Source: Planctomycetota bacterium (lineage in GTDB: Bacteria; Planctomycetota; GCA-002687715; DRQF01). From it: a stretch of DNA of 11,157 nt. The stretch spans positions 1 through 11,157 of the forward strand of contig WFTN01000445.1 in assembly GCA_015485455.1 (NCBI GenBank). Reading direction: 5' to 3'. Below, piece after piece: positions 1 to 6,957 of this stretch. Position 1 is the first letter of the stretch. Each line of letters starts with the position of its first letter. The position numbers and the translations under genes are program-made. Below the pieces are notes generated by a model that ran no database searches, was not told the DNA's origin, and was given only the letters and a program-made list of their open reading frames with translations.

Positions 1-731
1 ACATGGAAGCCGCTGCCATGGCTCATGGGCGCGCCTATTGCTTTGGCCCGACGTTTCGTGCTGAGAAGAGTAAGACCCGTCGCCATCTCACTGAGTTTTG
101 GATGATCGAACCAGAAATTGCATTTGCCAAACTCGAAGACGTCATGCAACTGGCCGAAGACTTTTTGATCTACGTGGTGAAAGATGTCTTAGCCAAGAAC
201 CGGGACGACTTAGAAACCTTGGGAAGGGATCTGGAGAAACTTGAATGTGTCACCGGTCCCTTCGTGAAGATGACCTACACGGAGGCTGTGGACAGGCTCA
301 AGAAAGAAGGCCATGACTTCAAGTGGGGCGACGATTTCGGCGCTCCCGATGAAACAGCTATTGGTGCTTGGTCAGATAAACCCATCATGATTCACCGCTG
401 GCCAAAGGACATCAAAGCTTTTTACATGGCTCCAGATCCAGAAGACGACCGTGTGGTCTTGGGTGTCGATGTCATTGCTCCTGAAGGGAAAGGTGAGCTC
501 ATCGGCGGCGCTCAACGTGCTGATAGTCTGGCTTATTTGGAATCACAAATTGCCGCTCATGAATTGCCCAAAGAAGCATTTGAGTGGTACCTAGACCTGC
601 GTCGTTTTGGTGCTTGCCCAACTGGTGGATTTGGTCTTGGTTTGGAGCGCTGCGTGGCTTGGATTACTGGCACGGATCATGTGCGCGAGTGTATTCCTTT
701 CCCGCGAACGATCTATCGCATCAATCCGTAA
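1..731 (+). CDS. asnS: Asparaginyl-tRNA synthetase, C-terminal part (5' end outside window)
   Basis: Class IIb aminoacyl-tRNA synthetase that charges tRNA-Asn with asparagine in the cytoplasm. The visible 242 residues (counted from the ATG at position 3) hold the C-terminal half of the catalytic domain. Class II motif 2 is at about residues 18-38 (FRAE, then [12 protein letters not shown]). The active-site segment IGGAQR is at 167-172. Motif 3 is GGFGLGLER at 208-216, and the protein ends in the family-typical IPFPRT. The RHL-EF-M-E-E form of motif 2 and the IPFPRT ending favour AsnRS over AspRS. Full-length bacterial AsnRS is about 430-470 residues, so roughly 200 residues, including the anticodon-binding OB fold, lie beyond the left edge. 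The frame is open to position 1, so the ATG at 3 is internal. No defect is visible in the part shown. The next gene starts 41 nt after the TAA stop on the same strand. Confidence 0.95.
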   Translation, partial: MEAAAMAHGRAYCFGPTFRAEKSKTRRHLTEFWMIEPEIAFAKLEDVMQLAEDFLIYVVKDVLAKNRDDLETLGRDLEKLECVTGPFVKMTYTEAVDRLKKEGHDFKWGDDFGAPDETAIGAWSDKPIMIHRWPKDIKAFYMAPDPEDDRVVLGVDVIAPEGKGELIGGAQRADSLAYLESQIAAHELPKEAFEWYLDLRRFGACPTGGFGLGLERCVAWITGTDHVRECIPFPRTIYRINP

Positions 732-758
732 GGAGACTAGGCCAAAGGGAATATCTCT

Positions 759-765
759 GGGAGGG
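759..765 (+). promoter_or_regulatory. Ribosome binding site of the methyltransferase gene
   Basis: GGGAGGG lies 7 nt before the ATG at 773. It decides the start: the open frame continues upstream into asnS to an ATG at 584, but only the 773 start has a Shine-Dalgarno sequence and avoids a long out-of-frame overlap with asnS. Confidence 0.7.
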
Positions 766-772
766 ACTGAGG

Positions 773-1444
773 ATGGAATCGAAGCAGCATTTAGGATCTT
801 ACGCTCTCAACCGCTACCAAACGGAAGGGGGTGCTTCTGCGTATGCTGGCAAGTTCGAACGTTCTCGGTCCCGCAGGCGTACAAGCAGGCGTGAGTATGG
901 CATTCTCGATACTTTCCTTAAGCACATTGATAGCCCCCAGGGCAGTCTGCTGAACATAGCTTGTGGAGCGGGGCGGTTTCATGAATTGCTTTGCCCAGAG
1001 AGTCGCAAAGAAGTGACCTATGCCGATTTCTCCTCCGAGATGTTGGAGGAGTCTCGCCAGAAAATGTTAAGCCTGGGTTGCGACCACATCAATTTCCGCA
1101 GGTGCGACGCCACTAACCATGAAGCAATTCCTGGTTTCGAGCTGGTATTTAATATTCGTATGTTGCACCACATGAAAACTCTTGAGCTGCAAAATAGTTC
1201 CTTGGACTTTCTCTGCGGTTCTTCTGCCAAGTGGCTGATTTTTACCTGCGCCAGCACATCTACTTTCAAGGGTTGGTGTCGCAACCGAAGGACTCAGATG
1301 GGCCTGCGCAAGCGAGGCGAAATCCTTTTGGACATGAGTGATCTCGAGCAACGTCTCGCTGACCGTGGTTTCCAGATATGTAAACGGGCATTTGTCGACC
1401 GCCTTTTCAGCAGCCAAACCTGGATTCTTGCCCAGCGCAAGTGA
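773..1444 (+). CDS. Class I SAM-dependent methyltransferase (Methyltransf_11/25-like)
   Basis: A 223-residue protein with the order of motifs of a Rossmann-fold methyltransferase. The glycine-rich SAM loop is at 59-67 (LLNIACGAG). The end of strand beta-2 with an acidic residue is ADFSSEML at 84-91. A CDA motif-III-like segment is at 111-113, and FELVFNIRMLHHM at 122-134 resembles motif IV and the following helix of UbiE-like enzymes. The N-terminal 45 residues are very basic (SRSRRRTSRR at 31-40), which may contact a phosphate-rich substrate. The usual Asp/Glu of motif I is Asn61. The substrate cannot be told; small molecule, lipid and sugar are all possible. The start is set by GGGAGGG at 759-765. 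It follows asnS by 41 nt without a terminator between them, so co-transcription is likely, and a strong terminator hairpin follows the stop by 34 nt. It converges on the AAA+ gene. Confidence 0.75.
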   Translation: MESKQHLGSYALNRYQTEGGASAYAGKFERSRSRRRTSRREYGILDTFLKHIDSPQGSLLNIACGAGRFHELLCPESRKEVTYADFSSEMLEESRQKMLSLGCDHINFRRCDATNHEAIPGFELVFNIRMLHHMKTLELQNSSLDFLCGSSAKWLIFTCASTSTFKGWCRNRRTQMGLRKRGEILLDMSDLEQRLADRGFQICKRAFVDRLFSSQTWILAQRK

Positions 1445-1473
1445 GCCGGAACCTTCAAGGCAGTTAACGAAAC

Positions 1474-1519
1474 GAAAGCAGGCCCGAAGAATTTACCTTC
1501 GGGCCTGTCTTCTTTCTTC
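1474..1519. terminator. Bidirectional intrinsic terminator between convergent genes
   Basis: A perfect 11-bp stem, CAGGCCCGAAG (1479-1489) with CTTCGGGCCTG (1497-1507), closes a 7-nt loop. The plus-strand tail TCTTCTTTCTT (1508-1518) is T-rich. Read on the minus strand, the stem is followed by GCTTTCGTTTCG, also T-rich. It sits in the 87-nt gap between the methyltransferase stop and the AAA+ gene stop, so it can end transcription from both sides. Confidence 0.85.
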
Positions 1520-1531
1520 ATTGGAGAAGAA

Positions 1532-2884
1532 CTATACCGGTTGCTCGACCTCGGATTCTGCTTCGATCTCAAGCTTATTGAAGTCAACCACGCCGTCATT
1601 GACATCCATCAAAATGATGTCGCCTTCTTCCACAGTCTCATTCAGAATGAGCTCGGTGAGAGGGTTCTCGATGAGTTTCTTGATAGTGCGGCGAATCTCC
1701 CGGGCCCCCCACTCATCTTTGAAACCGTGCTCGGCAATGTGCCGGTTGAGCTTTTCCGTTGCTTTGACTCGAAGTCCAGCGCGCTCCGCAATGATTTCGA
1801 GCTCACCCATCATTTTCTCGACAATTTGAACGCTGTCATCCAAAGTGAGGGTGTTGAAGACGATGGTTTCGTCGAGGCGATTGAGGAACTCCGGGCGGAA
1901 AGCCTTCTTGAGGGCGTCATTGATTTCCGTGCTCATGAGTTCGTAAGGGATCTTTTCGCTGTTTCCTTGATGGAAACCTAGAGCGCTTCGGGCTTCTTCG
2001 ACTTCTTTGACTCCCAAGTTGCTGGTCATGAGGACCAAGGCGTTGCGGAAAGAAACCTTGAAACCCTTGCTGTCCGTCACCATGCCTTCGTCGAGAAGCT
2101 GCAGCAAGATGTTGTGCATCTTGGAGTGGGCTTTGTCGATTTCGTCGAAGAGCACGACAAAGTCTTTGAGCTCTTTTGCGGCTTCGGTGAGATAGCCGCC
2201 TTCGTTGTGCCCAATGTACCCCGGAGGCGAGCCAATGAGTTTGGCGTACTCGTGGGGGAGTGCGTATTCGGAGCAGTCTACCCGAATTAAACGGCTTTGA
2301 CTGCCGTAGAGATAGTTGGCGATGGATTTGGCCAATTCAGTCTTGCCAACACCAGGTTGACCAGCGAAGAGGTAAGCTCCAATGGGCTTCTCGATGTCGC
2401 GCATGCCAACAACAGACTTCTTGATGGATTGACAGACAGTCTTTACCGCATGAGCTTGGCCAATCACTTCTCTACAGATTTGGTCCTCCATGTTGGCGAT
2501 TCGGCGCAGATTCTTCTTGTTCTTCTGCTTCATACGGGCAGCGAGTCGGGGGTCCTGTTCTGACTCAACTTCTCCGGCGGTCATCTGGACACTGACTTGA
2601 TGGATGTCCAAAGCCGGATTCACGTCGACGCACAGCAGGTAGAGCATCTCTTCGATGTCAACGATTCCCGTGGCTTCATCAATCTCGCGGATGCGAGGTA
2701 ATACGTTCTCGTTGTAGTCGGCGATGCAGACGCGGATCACTTCTGTCTGAAAACCAGCTTTGTCCCCGGACGACGCTTTCTTAATCAGATCACTTGCCTC
2801 TTCTTCAGAGTAGACGCGGATCTTGATGAACTCGTCGAGGACTTCGCAGTATTTCAAGACGAGGTTGAAGTCGCTGTGAATCAT
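1532..2884 (-). CDS. Single-ring Clp/Hsp100 AAA+ ATPase (ClpC/ClpA D2-like) with unrecognised N-terminal domain
   Basis: A 450-residue cytoplasmic unfoldase-type ATPase. From about residue 130 it follows the second ATPase domain of ClpC/ClpA/ClpB. The entry segment MEDQICREVIGQ is at 132-143. Walker A GQPGVGKT is at 175-182, the GYIG pore loop at 222-225, and Walker B VVLFDE at 243-248. Sensor 1 is MTSN at 286-289. The arginine finger is R336 in RPEFLNR, and sensor 2 is GAR at 393-395. All catalytic positions look intact. LGF at 302-304 lies where ClpC carries its ClpP-docking VGF/LGF tripeptide; ClpB lacks such a loop. The Clp-N repeats, the first ATPase domain and the ClpX zinc finger are absent; ClpC is about 810 residues. 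Residues 1-130 are a helical, charged region I do not recognise. The C-terminal tail is acidic. GGGAG lies 9 nt before the ATG. The gene diverges from the kinase gene and ends at the bidirectional terminator. Confidence 0.88.
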   Translation of the reverse strand: MIHSDFNLVLKYCEVLDEFIKIRVYSEEEASDLIKKASSGDKAGFQTEVIRVCIADYNENVLPRIREIDEATGIVDIEEMLYLLCVDVNPALDIHQVSVQMTAGEVESEQDPRLAARMKQKNKKNLRRIANMEDQICREVIGQAHAVKTVCQSIKKSVVGMRDIEKPIGAYLFAGQPGVGKTELAKSIANYLYGSQSRLIRVDCSEYALPHEYAKLIGSPPGYIGHNEGGYLTEAAKELKDFVVLFDEIDKAHSKMHNILLQLLDEGMVTDSKGFKVSFRNALVLMTSNLGVKEVEEARSALGFHQGNSEKIPYELMSTEINDALKKAFRPEFLNRLDETIVFNTLTLDDSVQIVEKMMGELEIIAERAGLRVKATEKLNRHIAEHGFKDEWGAREIRRTIKKLIENPLTELILNETVEEGDIILMDVNDGVVDFNKLEIEAESEVEQPV

Positions 2885-2893
2885 CTGCGGAAT

Positions 2894-2898
2894 CTCCC
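2894..2898 (-). promoter_or_regulatory. Ribosome binding site of the Clp-like ATPase gene
   Basis: On the minus strand GGGAG lies 9 nt before the ATG at 2884, supporting that start for the 450-residue protein. Confidence 0.6.
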
Positions 2899-2956
2899 AT
2901 ATTCATTCATGTTTCCCGCTATTTTGATCGGCTAATCAGACGCAAAACCTTGGAGA

Positions 2957-3009
2957 AAAAGCACTTTTGGTTGAGGAAGTGGGTACTCACCTCATGAGAA
3001 TTCCCACTT
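2957..3009. repeat. Cluster of inverted repeats in the divergent promoter region
   Basis: Four dyads lie within 53 nt. AAAAG-CA-CTTTT is at 2957-2968. GTGGGTACTCAC at 2979-2990 is a 12-bp near-palindrome whose only mismatched pair is G with T. CTCATGAG at 2991-2998 is a perfect palindrome directly abutting it. An outer 7-bp inverted repeat, AAGTGGG (2977-2983) with CCCACTT (3003-3009), encloses the two inner ones. This could be a regulator binding site for either divergent gene or a hairpin. No regulator is identified. Confidence 0.4.
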
Positions 3010-3118
3010 TTGCCCCCAAGGACCGATAATCATGCAAGTCGGAGGACTTTCTTACCGATTCGAGTCAAAGGGGGGGCTTTGCTAAGATCGCCCCTGTTGT
3101 AGATGCCTGGAAAGGGCC

Positions 3119-3125
3119 GGAGAAG
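3119..3125 (+). promoter_or_regulatory. Ribosome binding site deciding a TTG start for the kinase gene
   Basis: GGAGAAG precedes TTG at 3131 by 5 nt (8 nt counted from GGAG). The first in-frame ATG (3179-3181) would remove part of the N-terminal helical module, so TTG is preferred. Confidence 0.65.
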
Positions 3126-3130
3126 ACTTT

Positions 3131-4303
3131 TTGAAACCACGCGACGAACAAGACATTCAGTTTGCAGCACGCTTGGTCATGGATGGCTACATTGACCAAG
3201 ACCTCATGCAATCGGTTCTGAAGACCCAGGCTCAGTTGTTAGAGAAGGGCAAGGAAATCACGATTCCGCAAATCTGCGTGAAAAAGGGGTGGTTGTCCAA
3301 ACGAGAAGCCCTCTTTTTGATCGACCCCGCGAAACCGCCGGCCAACCTCATCCCTGGGTACACCATCGAAGCGGTCTTGGGGGCCGGGGGTATGAGCCAA
3401 GTCTACCGAGCTCACTCCGCCGACTTAGATCGAACTGTTGCCTTGAAAGTGCTCAAACCCCATTTGGCTCGAAATGAGAAAGCTCTCAATCGCTTTAAGA
3501 AAGAAACGGAGCTTTTGATCGCGTTCGAAGATGACAATATCGTCAAGGGTTATGCCCTGGCACAGGCAGACGGGCTTTATGCTTGTGCTATGGACTTGAT
3601 CCCAGGCTGTGAGCTCCTGGAGCTCATTGATGAGCATGGGCCTATGGCAGAGGACGCTGCCCTCTATGTCATTTTGCAAATTGCCCGAGCTCTCACCTAT
3701 ATGTACAAGCAAGGGGTGGTCCATCGAGATATTAAGCCCGGAAATATCTTGATCACGGAAAACAACGCCATCAAACTTTGCGATTTAGGATTGGCATCCG
3801 CCGACGGAGATGTGGATGACGAAGGGGTCACCGTTGGTACGGTAGAGTATATTGCCCCTGAGCAGGCCTTAGATGCGAATCAGGCGGATATTCGTTCAGA
3901 CATCTATGCCTTAGGTGTGACTCTGTATCATCTGGTGGTGGGGGAGACGCCTTTCTCCGGTGACAACGAGCAAGAAATCATGGGCAAGCGCTTCTTTGAG
4001 ACGCTCAGTTCTTCCTCACTCTCTCATCTTTCGCCTCACATGCATTATTTTGTGCAGAAGATGATGGCCACAGATAAAGAGATTCGCTACCAATCCCCGG
4101 ACGAATTGATCTGCGACATCGAAGAGCAAATAGAAGGGAACAAGACCCTGACACAAGGCCCAGCATCGAGCAAAGGAGGTGGCCTAAGCCTCGATCTTCC
4201 CTTTGATAATCAGGAAAAAAAGAAGGGATTCACAGCTCCGGTTTCGTCGAAGCGTAAGGTAGGGTCAAAGAATCGTTTGAGTCCCAAGCGCCGTCGCAAA
4301 TAG
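3131..4303 (+). CDS. Cytoplasmic Hanks-type serine/threonine protein kinase with N-terminal helical module
   Basis: A 390-residue protein kinase that transfers phosphate from ATP to Ser/Thr of unknown targets. The kinase domain is at about 77-333. The glycine loop is GAGGMSQV at 84-91, the ATP-binding lysine K106 in VALKVL, and the likely alpha-C glutamate E125. The catalytic loop is HRDIKPGN at 198-205. DLG at 218-220 replaces DFG, common in bacterial Pkn2-type kinases, and APE is at 242-244. All catalytic residues are present. No transmembrane helix or PASTA/sensor domain follows; the tail is Ser/Gly-rich and ends strongly basic (SPKRRRK). The first 65 residues form a helical module with LMQSVLKTQ and ICVKKGWLSKREA, loosely like the N-terminal helical domain of GspE/PilB-type ATPases; this is a weak resemblance. 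Translation starts at TTG with a good ribosome binding site. It is likely the first gene of a unit with the two secreted proteins downstream. Confidence 0.92.
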   Translation: MKPRDEQDIQFAARLVMDGYIDQDLMQSVLKTQAQLLEKGKEITIPQICVKKGWLSKREALFLIDPAKPPANLIPGYTIEAVLGAGGMSQVYRAHSADLDRTVALKVLKPHLARNEKALNRFKKETELLIAFEDDNIVKGYALAQADGLYACAMDLIPGCELLELIDEHGPMAEDAALYVILQIARALTYMYKQGVVHRDIKPGNILITENNAIKLCDLGLASADGDVDDEGVTVGTVEYIAPEQALDANQADIRSDIYALGVTLYHLVVGETPFSGDNEQEIMGKRFFETLSSSSLSHLSPHMHYFVQKMMATDKEIRYQSPDELICDIEEQIEGNKTLTQGPASSKGGGLSLDLPFDNQEKKKGFTAPVSSKRKVGSKNRLSPKRRRK

Positions 4304-4340
4304 ACCTTTCGCCGTTTTGGATCGTCGTTCGCTTTCGCCA

Positions 4341-4345
4341 GGGAG
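4341..4345 (+). promoter_or_regulatory. Ribosome binding site of the TPR-peptidase gene
   Basis: GGGAG lies 7 nt before ATG 4353. It selects this start over the in-frame TTG at 4317, which has no Shine-Dalgarno sequence and would put 12 polar residues ahead of the signal peptide. Confidence 0.7.
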
Positions 4346-4352
4346 TAAATCT

Positions 4353-5603
4353 ATGCGTCTCTTCTGCGTCTTCATGCTGTTGTGCACGTCTATCTTGGCG
4401 CAAGAGCCGAAGCCTGCCCCCGAACTTGATCCTAGTATCGTCCTTAACAACGAAGCCGTGGCCTTGTTGTCAAAAGGAAAACATGAAGAAGCCATCGTCA
4501 AACTGCGATCGGCGATCAGCCTACGAAAAATCGCCAAAGAGAAGGTGGAAGAGGTCTTCAAGAAGAACTTGGTTGTAGCGCTCTTGGGCAAAGCGTCGAA
4601 TTCCATGGCCAAGAAGGATCTCACGACCGCTGATCGGGCTATCTTGGAGGCGAAGAGGCTCGATCCAGAGAATCCTCACACCACCGCCTATGAAGGGATC
4701 CTGGCTTACCGCCGTGGCCACTTCACTTCCGCCACCAGCTTTCTTCAAGATGCTCTGCGCTTGGATCCTAAGTTAGCCATGGCTCATGAGTTCATTGGCA
4801 TGATTCTCTACAAGCGCGAGCGCATCGCGGATGCCATCAAGTCTTGGAAGAAGGCCATCTCGCACGACAAGAAGCGCAAGAAACACCTGGATTCCATGAT
4901 TGCCAAGGCCAAACGCGAGTTGGCCATTGAAGAGAAAATGCAGATCTTGCGGTCGACTCACTTCACTTGCAAGTACGGTGATGCCCAGAACCGAGACGTC
5001 GCCAATGAGGTCCTCAGAATGTTGGAAGACGCCTACGCTAAGATCGGCGCTGACTTTCGCACTTACCCTCAAGAAACATTGACAGCGATTCTCTATGTGG
5101 ACCGAGAATTTCGCGGTGCCACCCGAGCCCAGGGTTGGGCAGCCGGGATCTACGACGGAAAAATCCGGGTGCCGATTCGCAATTTCTCCAATTCTCGCAA
5201 CTCGATTCGCAAAACTTTGATTCATGAGTACACCCATTTTGTCGTAAGCCAAATTTGCAAACGAGTTCCTGCTTGGATGAATGAGGGGTTGGCCCAAAGA
5301 ATGGAAGGCTTAGATCCTCTTGCTCCGTCGCCCCTTTTGCGGGCAGCCCAGGAGAAGAAATCACTGAAGAGCCTACAGCGATTGTCGGCTTCATTTGCCA
5401 CCATTCGGAATGCCAAGACCGTTCGCTTGGCCTATGCAGAGAGCCTTTCCTTTATTGGCTATCTGGAGCGCCATTTTGGTATGTCTCGTGTAATCGATGT
5501 TTTGCGTCGCCTCGGGAAGGGTGAGAAGATCAACCGAGCCCTATCTCTGGTCTACGGTCGAGACTTGCAGGAGCTGGAAAAGCTTTGGCTCGCTGATCTT
5601 TGA
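4353..5603 (+). CDS. Secreted TPR protein with gluzincin (peptidase MA-like) metallopeptidase domain
   Basis: A 416-residue exported protein. Residues 1-16 are a Sec signal peptide with likely cleavage at SILA/QE; Cys11 lies in the hydrophobic core but the surrounding residues do not make a good lipobox. Residues about 28-190 are tetratricopeptide repeats (AVALLSKGKHEEAIVKL, AYEGILAYRRGHFTSATSFL, and EFIGMILYKRERIADAIKSW, each followed by a typical TPR second helix). From about 200 comes a peptidase MA-like zinc metallopeptidase domain: HEYTH at 291-295 gives two His ligands and the catalytic Glu, and WMNEGLAQ at 308-315 supplies the third ligand Glu311. The zinc site is therefore complete, so an active peptidase is likely, acting in the periplasm or at the surface. 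Substrate unknown. It lies 49 nt after the kinase gene on the same strand, with no terminator between, and 101 nt before the HEAT-repeat gene. Confidence 0.85.
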   Translation: MRLFCVFMLLCTSILAQEPKPAPELDPSIVLNNEAVALLSKGKHEEAIVKLRSAISLRKIAKEKVEEVFKKNLVVALLGKASNSMAKKDLTTADRAILEAKRLDPENPHTTAYEGILAYRRGHFTSATSFLQDALRLDPKLAMAHEFIGMILYKRERIADAIKSWKKAISHDKKRKKHLDSMIAKAKRELAIEEKMQILRSTHFTCKYGDAQNRDVANEVLRMLEDAYAKIGADFRTYPQETLTAILYVDREFRGATRAQGWAAGIYDGKIRVPIRNFSNSRNSIRKTLIHEYTHFVVSQICKRVPAWMNEGLAQRMEGLDPLAPSPLLRAAQEKKSLKSLQRLSASFATIRNAKTVRLAYAESLSFIGYLERHFGMSRVIDVLRRLGKGEKINRALSLVYGRDLQELEKLWLADL

Positions 5604-5692
5604 GCGAATTCGCACGAAAGAAAATGAGGGTGAGATATTTGTTGAGGTAAGGGCCTTTGCCATTCATCCTTGAGGTGGAGCCAATTTCATTT

Positions 5693-5697
5693 GGGGA
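5693..5697 (+). promoter_or_regulatory. Ribosome binding site of the HEAT-repeat gene
   Basis: GGGGA lies 7 nt before ATG 5705. This favours 5705 over the in-frame TTG at 5657, which would place 16 residues in front of the signal peptide. Confidence 0.6.
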
Positions 5698-5704
5698 TTT
5701 CACC

Positions 5705-6898
5705 ATGTTCATGTCTCACCGTATTCTCTTGATTTTGGTTTGCCTTAGTCTCTTCAGTGCAAGCCCTGACCATGAAGCTTCGGGAGGTTCTTTGGCAGAT
5801 GGCCCCGGCGTCGTTGTGACTTTGAAGTCCGCGGAACGTTTTGAAGGTCGGCTGATCAAGAAAAAAGCTGGCAAGTTCGTCTACCAGACAGCCTTGGGCA
5901 TTCGCGTCGTTCAAGAAAAGAACATCTTGCAGGAAGCCCCCCTGGAGCCCATCTTGGAAAGCTACAAGAACGAGCTCAATGGCGTATCCGCGAAAGATCC
6001 GAAGGCCCAACAAAAACTCGCCCGCTGGTGCCGCTCCAAGGGGCTCACTTCGAAACTTGTTGTGCATCTTGAGAAAATCTTGGAGAAAGATCCGGGCAAT
6101 TCTTATGTCTGGGGTGTGATCAGGAAGGAAGCTCCTCGCCATCGCATCACCAAGAAAAACCCCCATCCTCGTGGCAAGGGGCGATGGAAGAGAACTCAAG
6201 CAGACCTCACTTACCGCGCTCTCAAGAAAGCCAATTGGGTCAAGGCAGCCATGGCTGTGGAGCAACTCGCAGCACTGCCAATGGCGGCTCAGATCAATGA
6301 AGACGTCAAGAATGCCGAGCGGGGCAGCGAAGCTCAGAGGTGGGTTGGCGTTCAGGCCCTTGTACGTGCAGAGGCTGTGCGGCGGGTAAAGACTCTTTTT
6401 CGGACAGTCTTGAGCGATAGCAGTTGGCAAGTTCGTGTCGTTGCTCTTGAGTCTTTGAAGAAACATGACCGAGGCCGAACCTATCGTCCCTTGGTGCGCA
6501 CTATGCTGAAACGAGGCAACAATGATGTCATTCGCATGAATGCGGCCTGGGCCTTGGGGCGTTTAGGCGACAAAAAAGCGGTTCCCGCTTTGGTTCGGGC
6601 CATGAAAGCTACGGACAACGTGCGGGCGGCTCGCAACAATTTCTCTCAACTGACGCAGATCGCCTATGTCAAAGACTATGACGTAGAAGTCGCCCAAACT
6701 GCTTTCATCGCCGACCCTGTGGTGGACGTTGTGATTGATGGCATGGTCTTGGACGTCGCTGTTGTTTCGATCAACCAACAACGGGGTATCATCGGCACTG
6801 CCTTGACCAAACTCACAGGGCAATCCCGACCAGCAACTGCCCGCTCTTGGGGGCAATGGTGGAAGAGCAACAAAGAGACTTTTGCCGTGGCCAAGTAG
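5705..6898 (+). CDS. Secreted HEAT-repeat protein
   Basis: A 397-residue exported protein of unknown role. Residues 1-20 are a signal peptide (basic start MFMSHR, then LLILVCLSLFSAS). Residues 35-78 form a short beta-rich segment (VVVTLKSAERFEGRL, then KFVYQTALGIRVV) that looks like a small SH3/Sm-like barrel as found in planctomycete secreted proteins; this is an impression, not a match. A helical linker follows to about 150, then a basic stretch (RITKKNPHPRGKGRWKR at 147-163). HEAT repeats occupy about 205-305, best seen in WQVRVVALESLKKH and RMNAAWALGRLGDKKAVPALVRAM. The C-terminal end TGQSRP followed by WGQWWKSNKETF resembles the endings of other bacterial HEAT proteins. HEAT repeats bind proteins, so a scaffold role is plausible. 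It is probably co-transcribed with the TPR-peptidase gene. It converges on the beta-helix operon with a 59-nt gap in which I see no strong terminator. Confidence 0.75.
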   Translation: MFMSHRILLILVCLSLFSASPDHEASGGSLADGPGVVVTLKSAERFEGRLIKKKAGKFVYQTALGIRVVQEKNILQEAPLEPILESYKNELNGVSAKDPKAQQKLARWCRSKGLTSKLVVHLEKILEKDPGNSYVWGVIRKEAPRHRITKKNPHPRGKGRWKRTQADLTYRALKKANWVKAAMAVEQLAALPMAAQINEDVKNAERGSEAQRWVGVQALVRAEAVRRVKTLFRTVLSDSSWQVRVVALESLKKHDRGRTYRPLVRTMLKRGNNDVIRMNAAWALGRLGDKKAVPALVRAMKATDNVRAARNNFSQLTQIAYVKDYDVEVAQTAFIADPVVDVVIDGMVLDVAVVSINQQRGIIGTALTKLTGQSRPATARSWGQWWKSNKETFAVAK

Positions 6899-6957
6899 AC
6901 AGCTGATGGCTTTACACCAGGCTGCTACTCTGCTCTATGAGAATGATGGGATGGCTC

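Larger units (their letters stand above)
2885..3130. promoter_or_regulatory. Divergent intergenic region between Clp-like ATPase and kinase genes
   Basis: This 246-nt stretch must hold the start signals of both the minus-strand ATPase gene and the plus-strand kinase gene. I see no coding region in it. No convincing -35/-10 pair is visible on either strand; TAAGAT at 3083-3088 is a possible -10 for the kinase gene but has no matching -35. No CIRCE element and no CtsR heptad repeat is visible. It does contain a cluster of palindromes (separate entry) and a small hairpin, AAGTC-GGAG-GACTT (3036-3049). Confidence 0.5.

Noticed and set aside
584..772. Upstream extension of the methyltransferase frame to ATG 584
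   Set aside because: It overlaps asnS out of frame, its residues look non-biological, and the Shine-Dalgarno at 759-765 points to ATG 773.
1541..1981. Plus-strand open frame of 146 codons inside the Clp-like ATPase gene
   Set aside because: It is antisense to conserved AAA+ motifs (sensor 1, arginine finger, sensor 2) and has no start signal.
4306..4339. Direct repeat CTTTCGCC at 4306-4313 and 4332-4339 in the kinase-peptidase gap
   Set aside because: Only 8 bp and two copies, with no link to a promoter element.
4773..5297. Minus-strand open frame of 174 codons inside the TPR-peptidase gene
   Set aside because: It is antisense to the TPR and HEYTH coding region and shows no recognisable protein features.
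5604..5613. Perfect palindrome GCGAATTCGC directly after the peptidase stop
   Set aside because: Too short, no room for a loop with a stable stem and no T run, so not called a terminator; a 10-bp palindrome can occur by chance.
5687..6466. Long open frame (259 codons) on the minus strand inside the HEAT-repeat gene
   Set aside because: It lies wholly antisense to a gene with signal peptide and HEAT repeats; composition shows no domain, so it is a shadow of codon bias.
6899..6957. Terminator between the convergent HEAT and beta-helix genes
   Set aside because: Only 4-5 bp inverted repeats such as CAGC/GCTG and TGAGA/TCTCA, without T runs.
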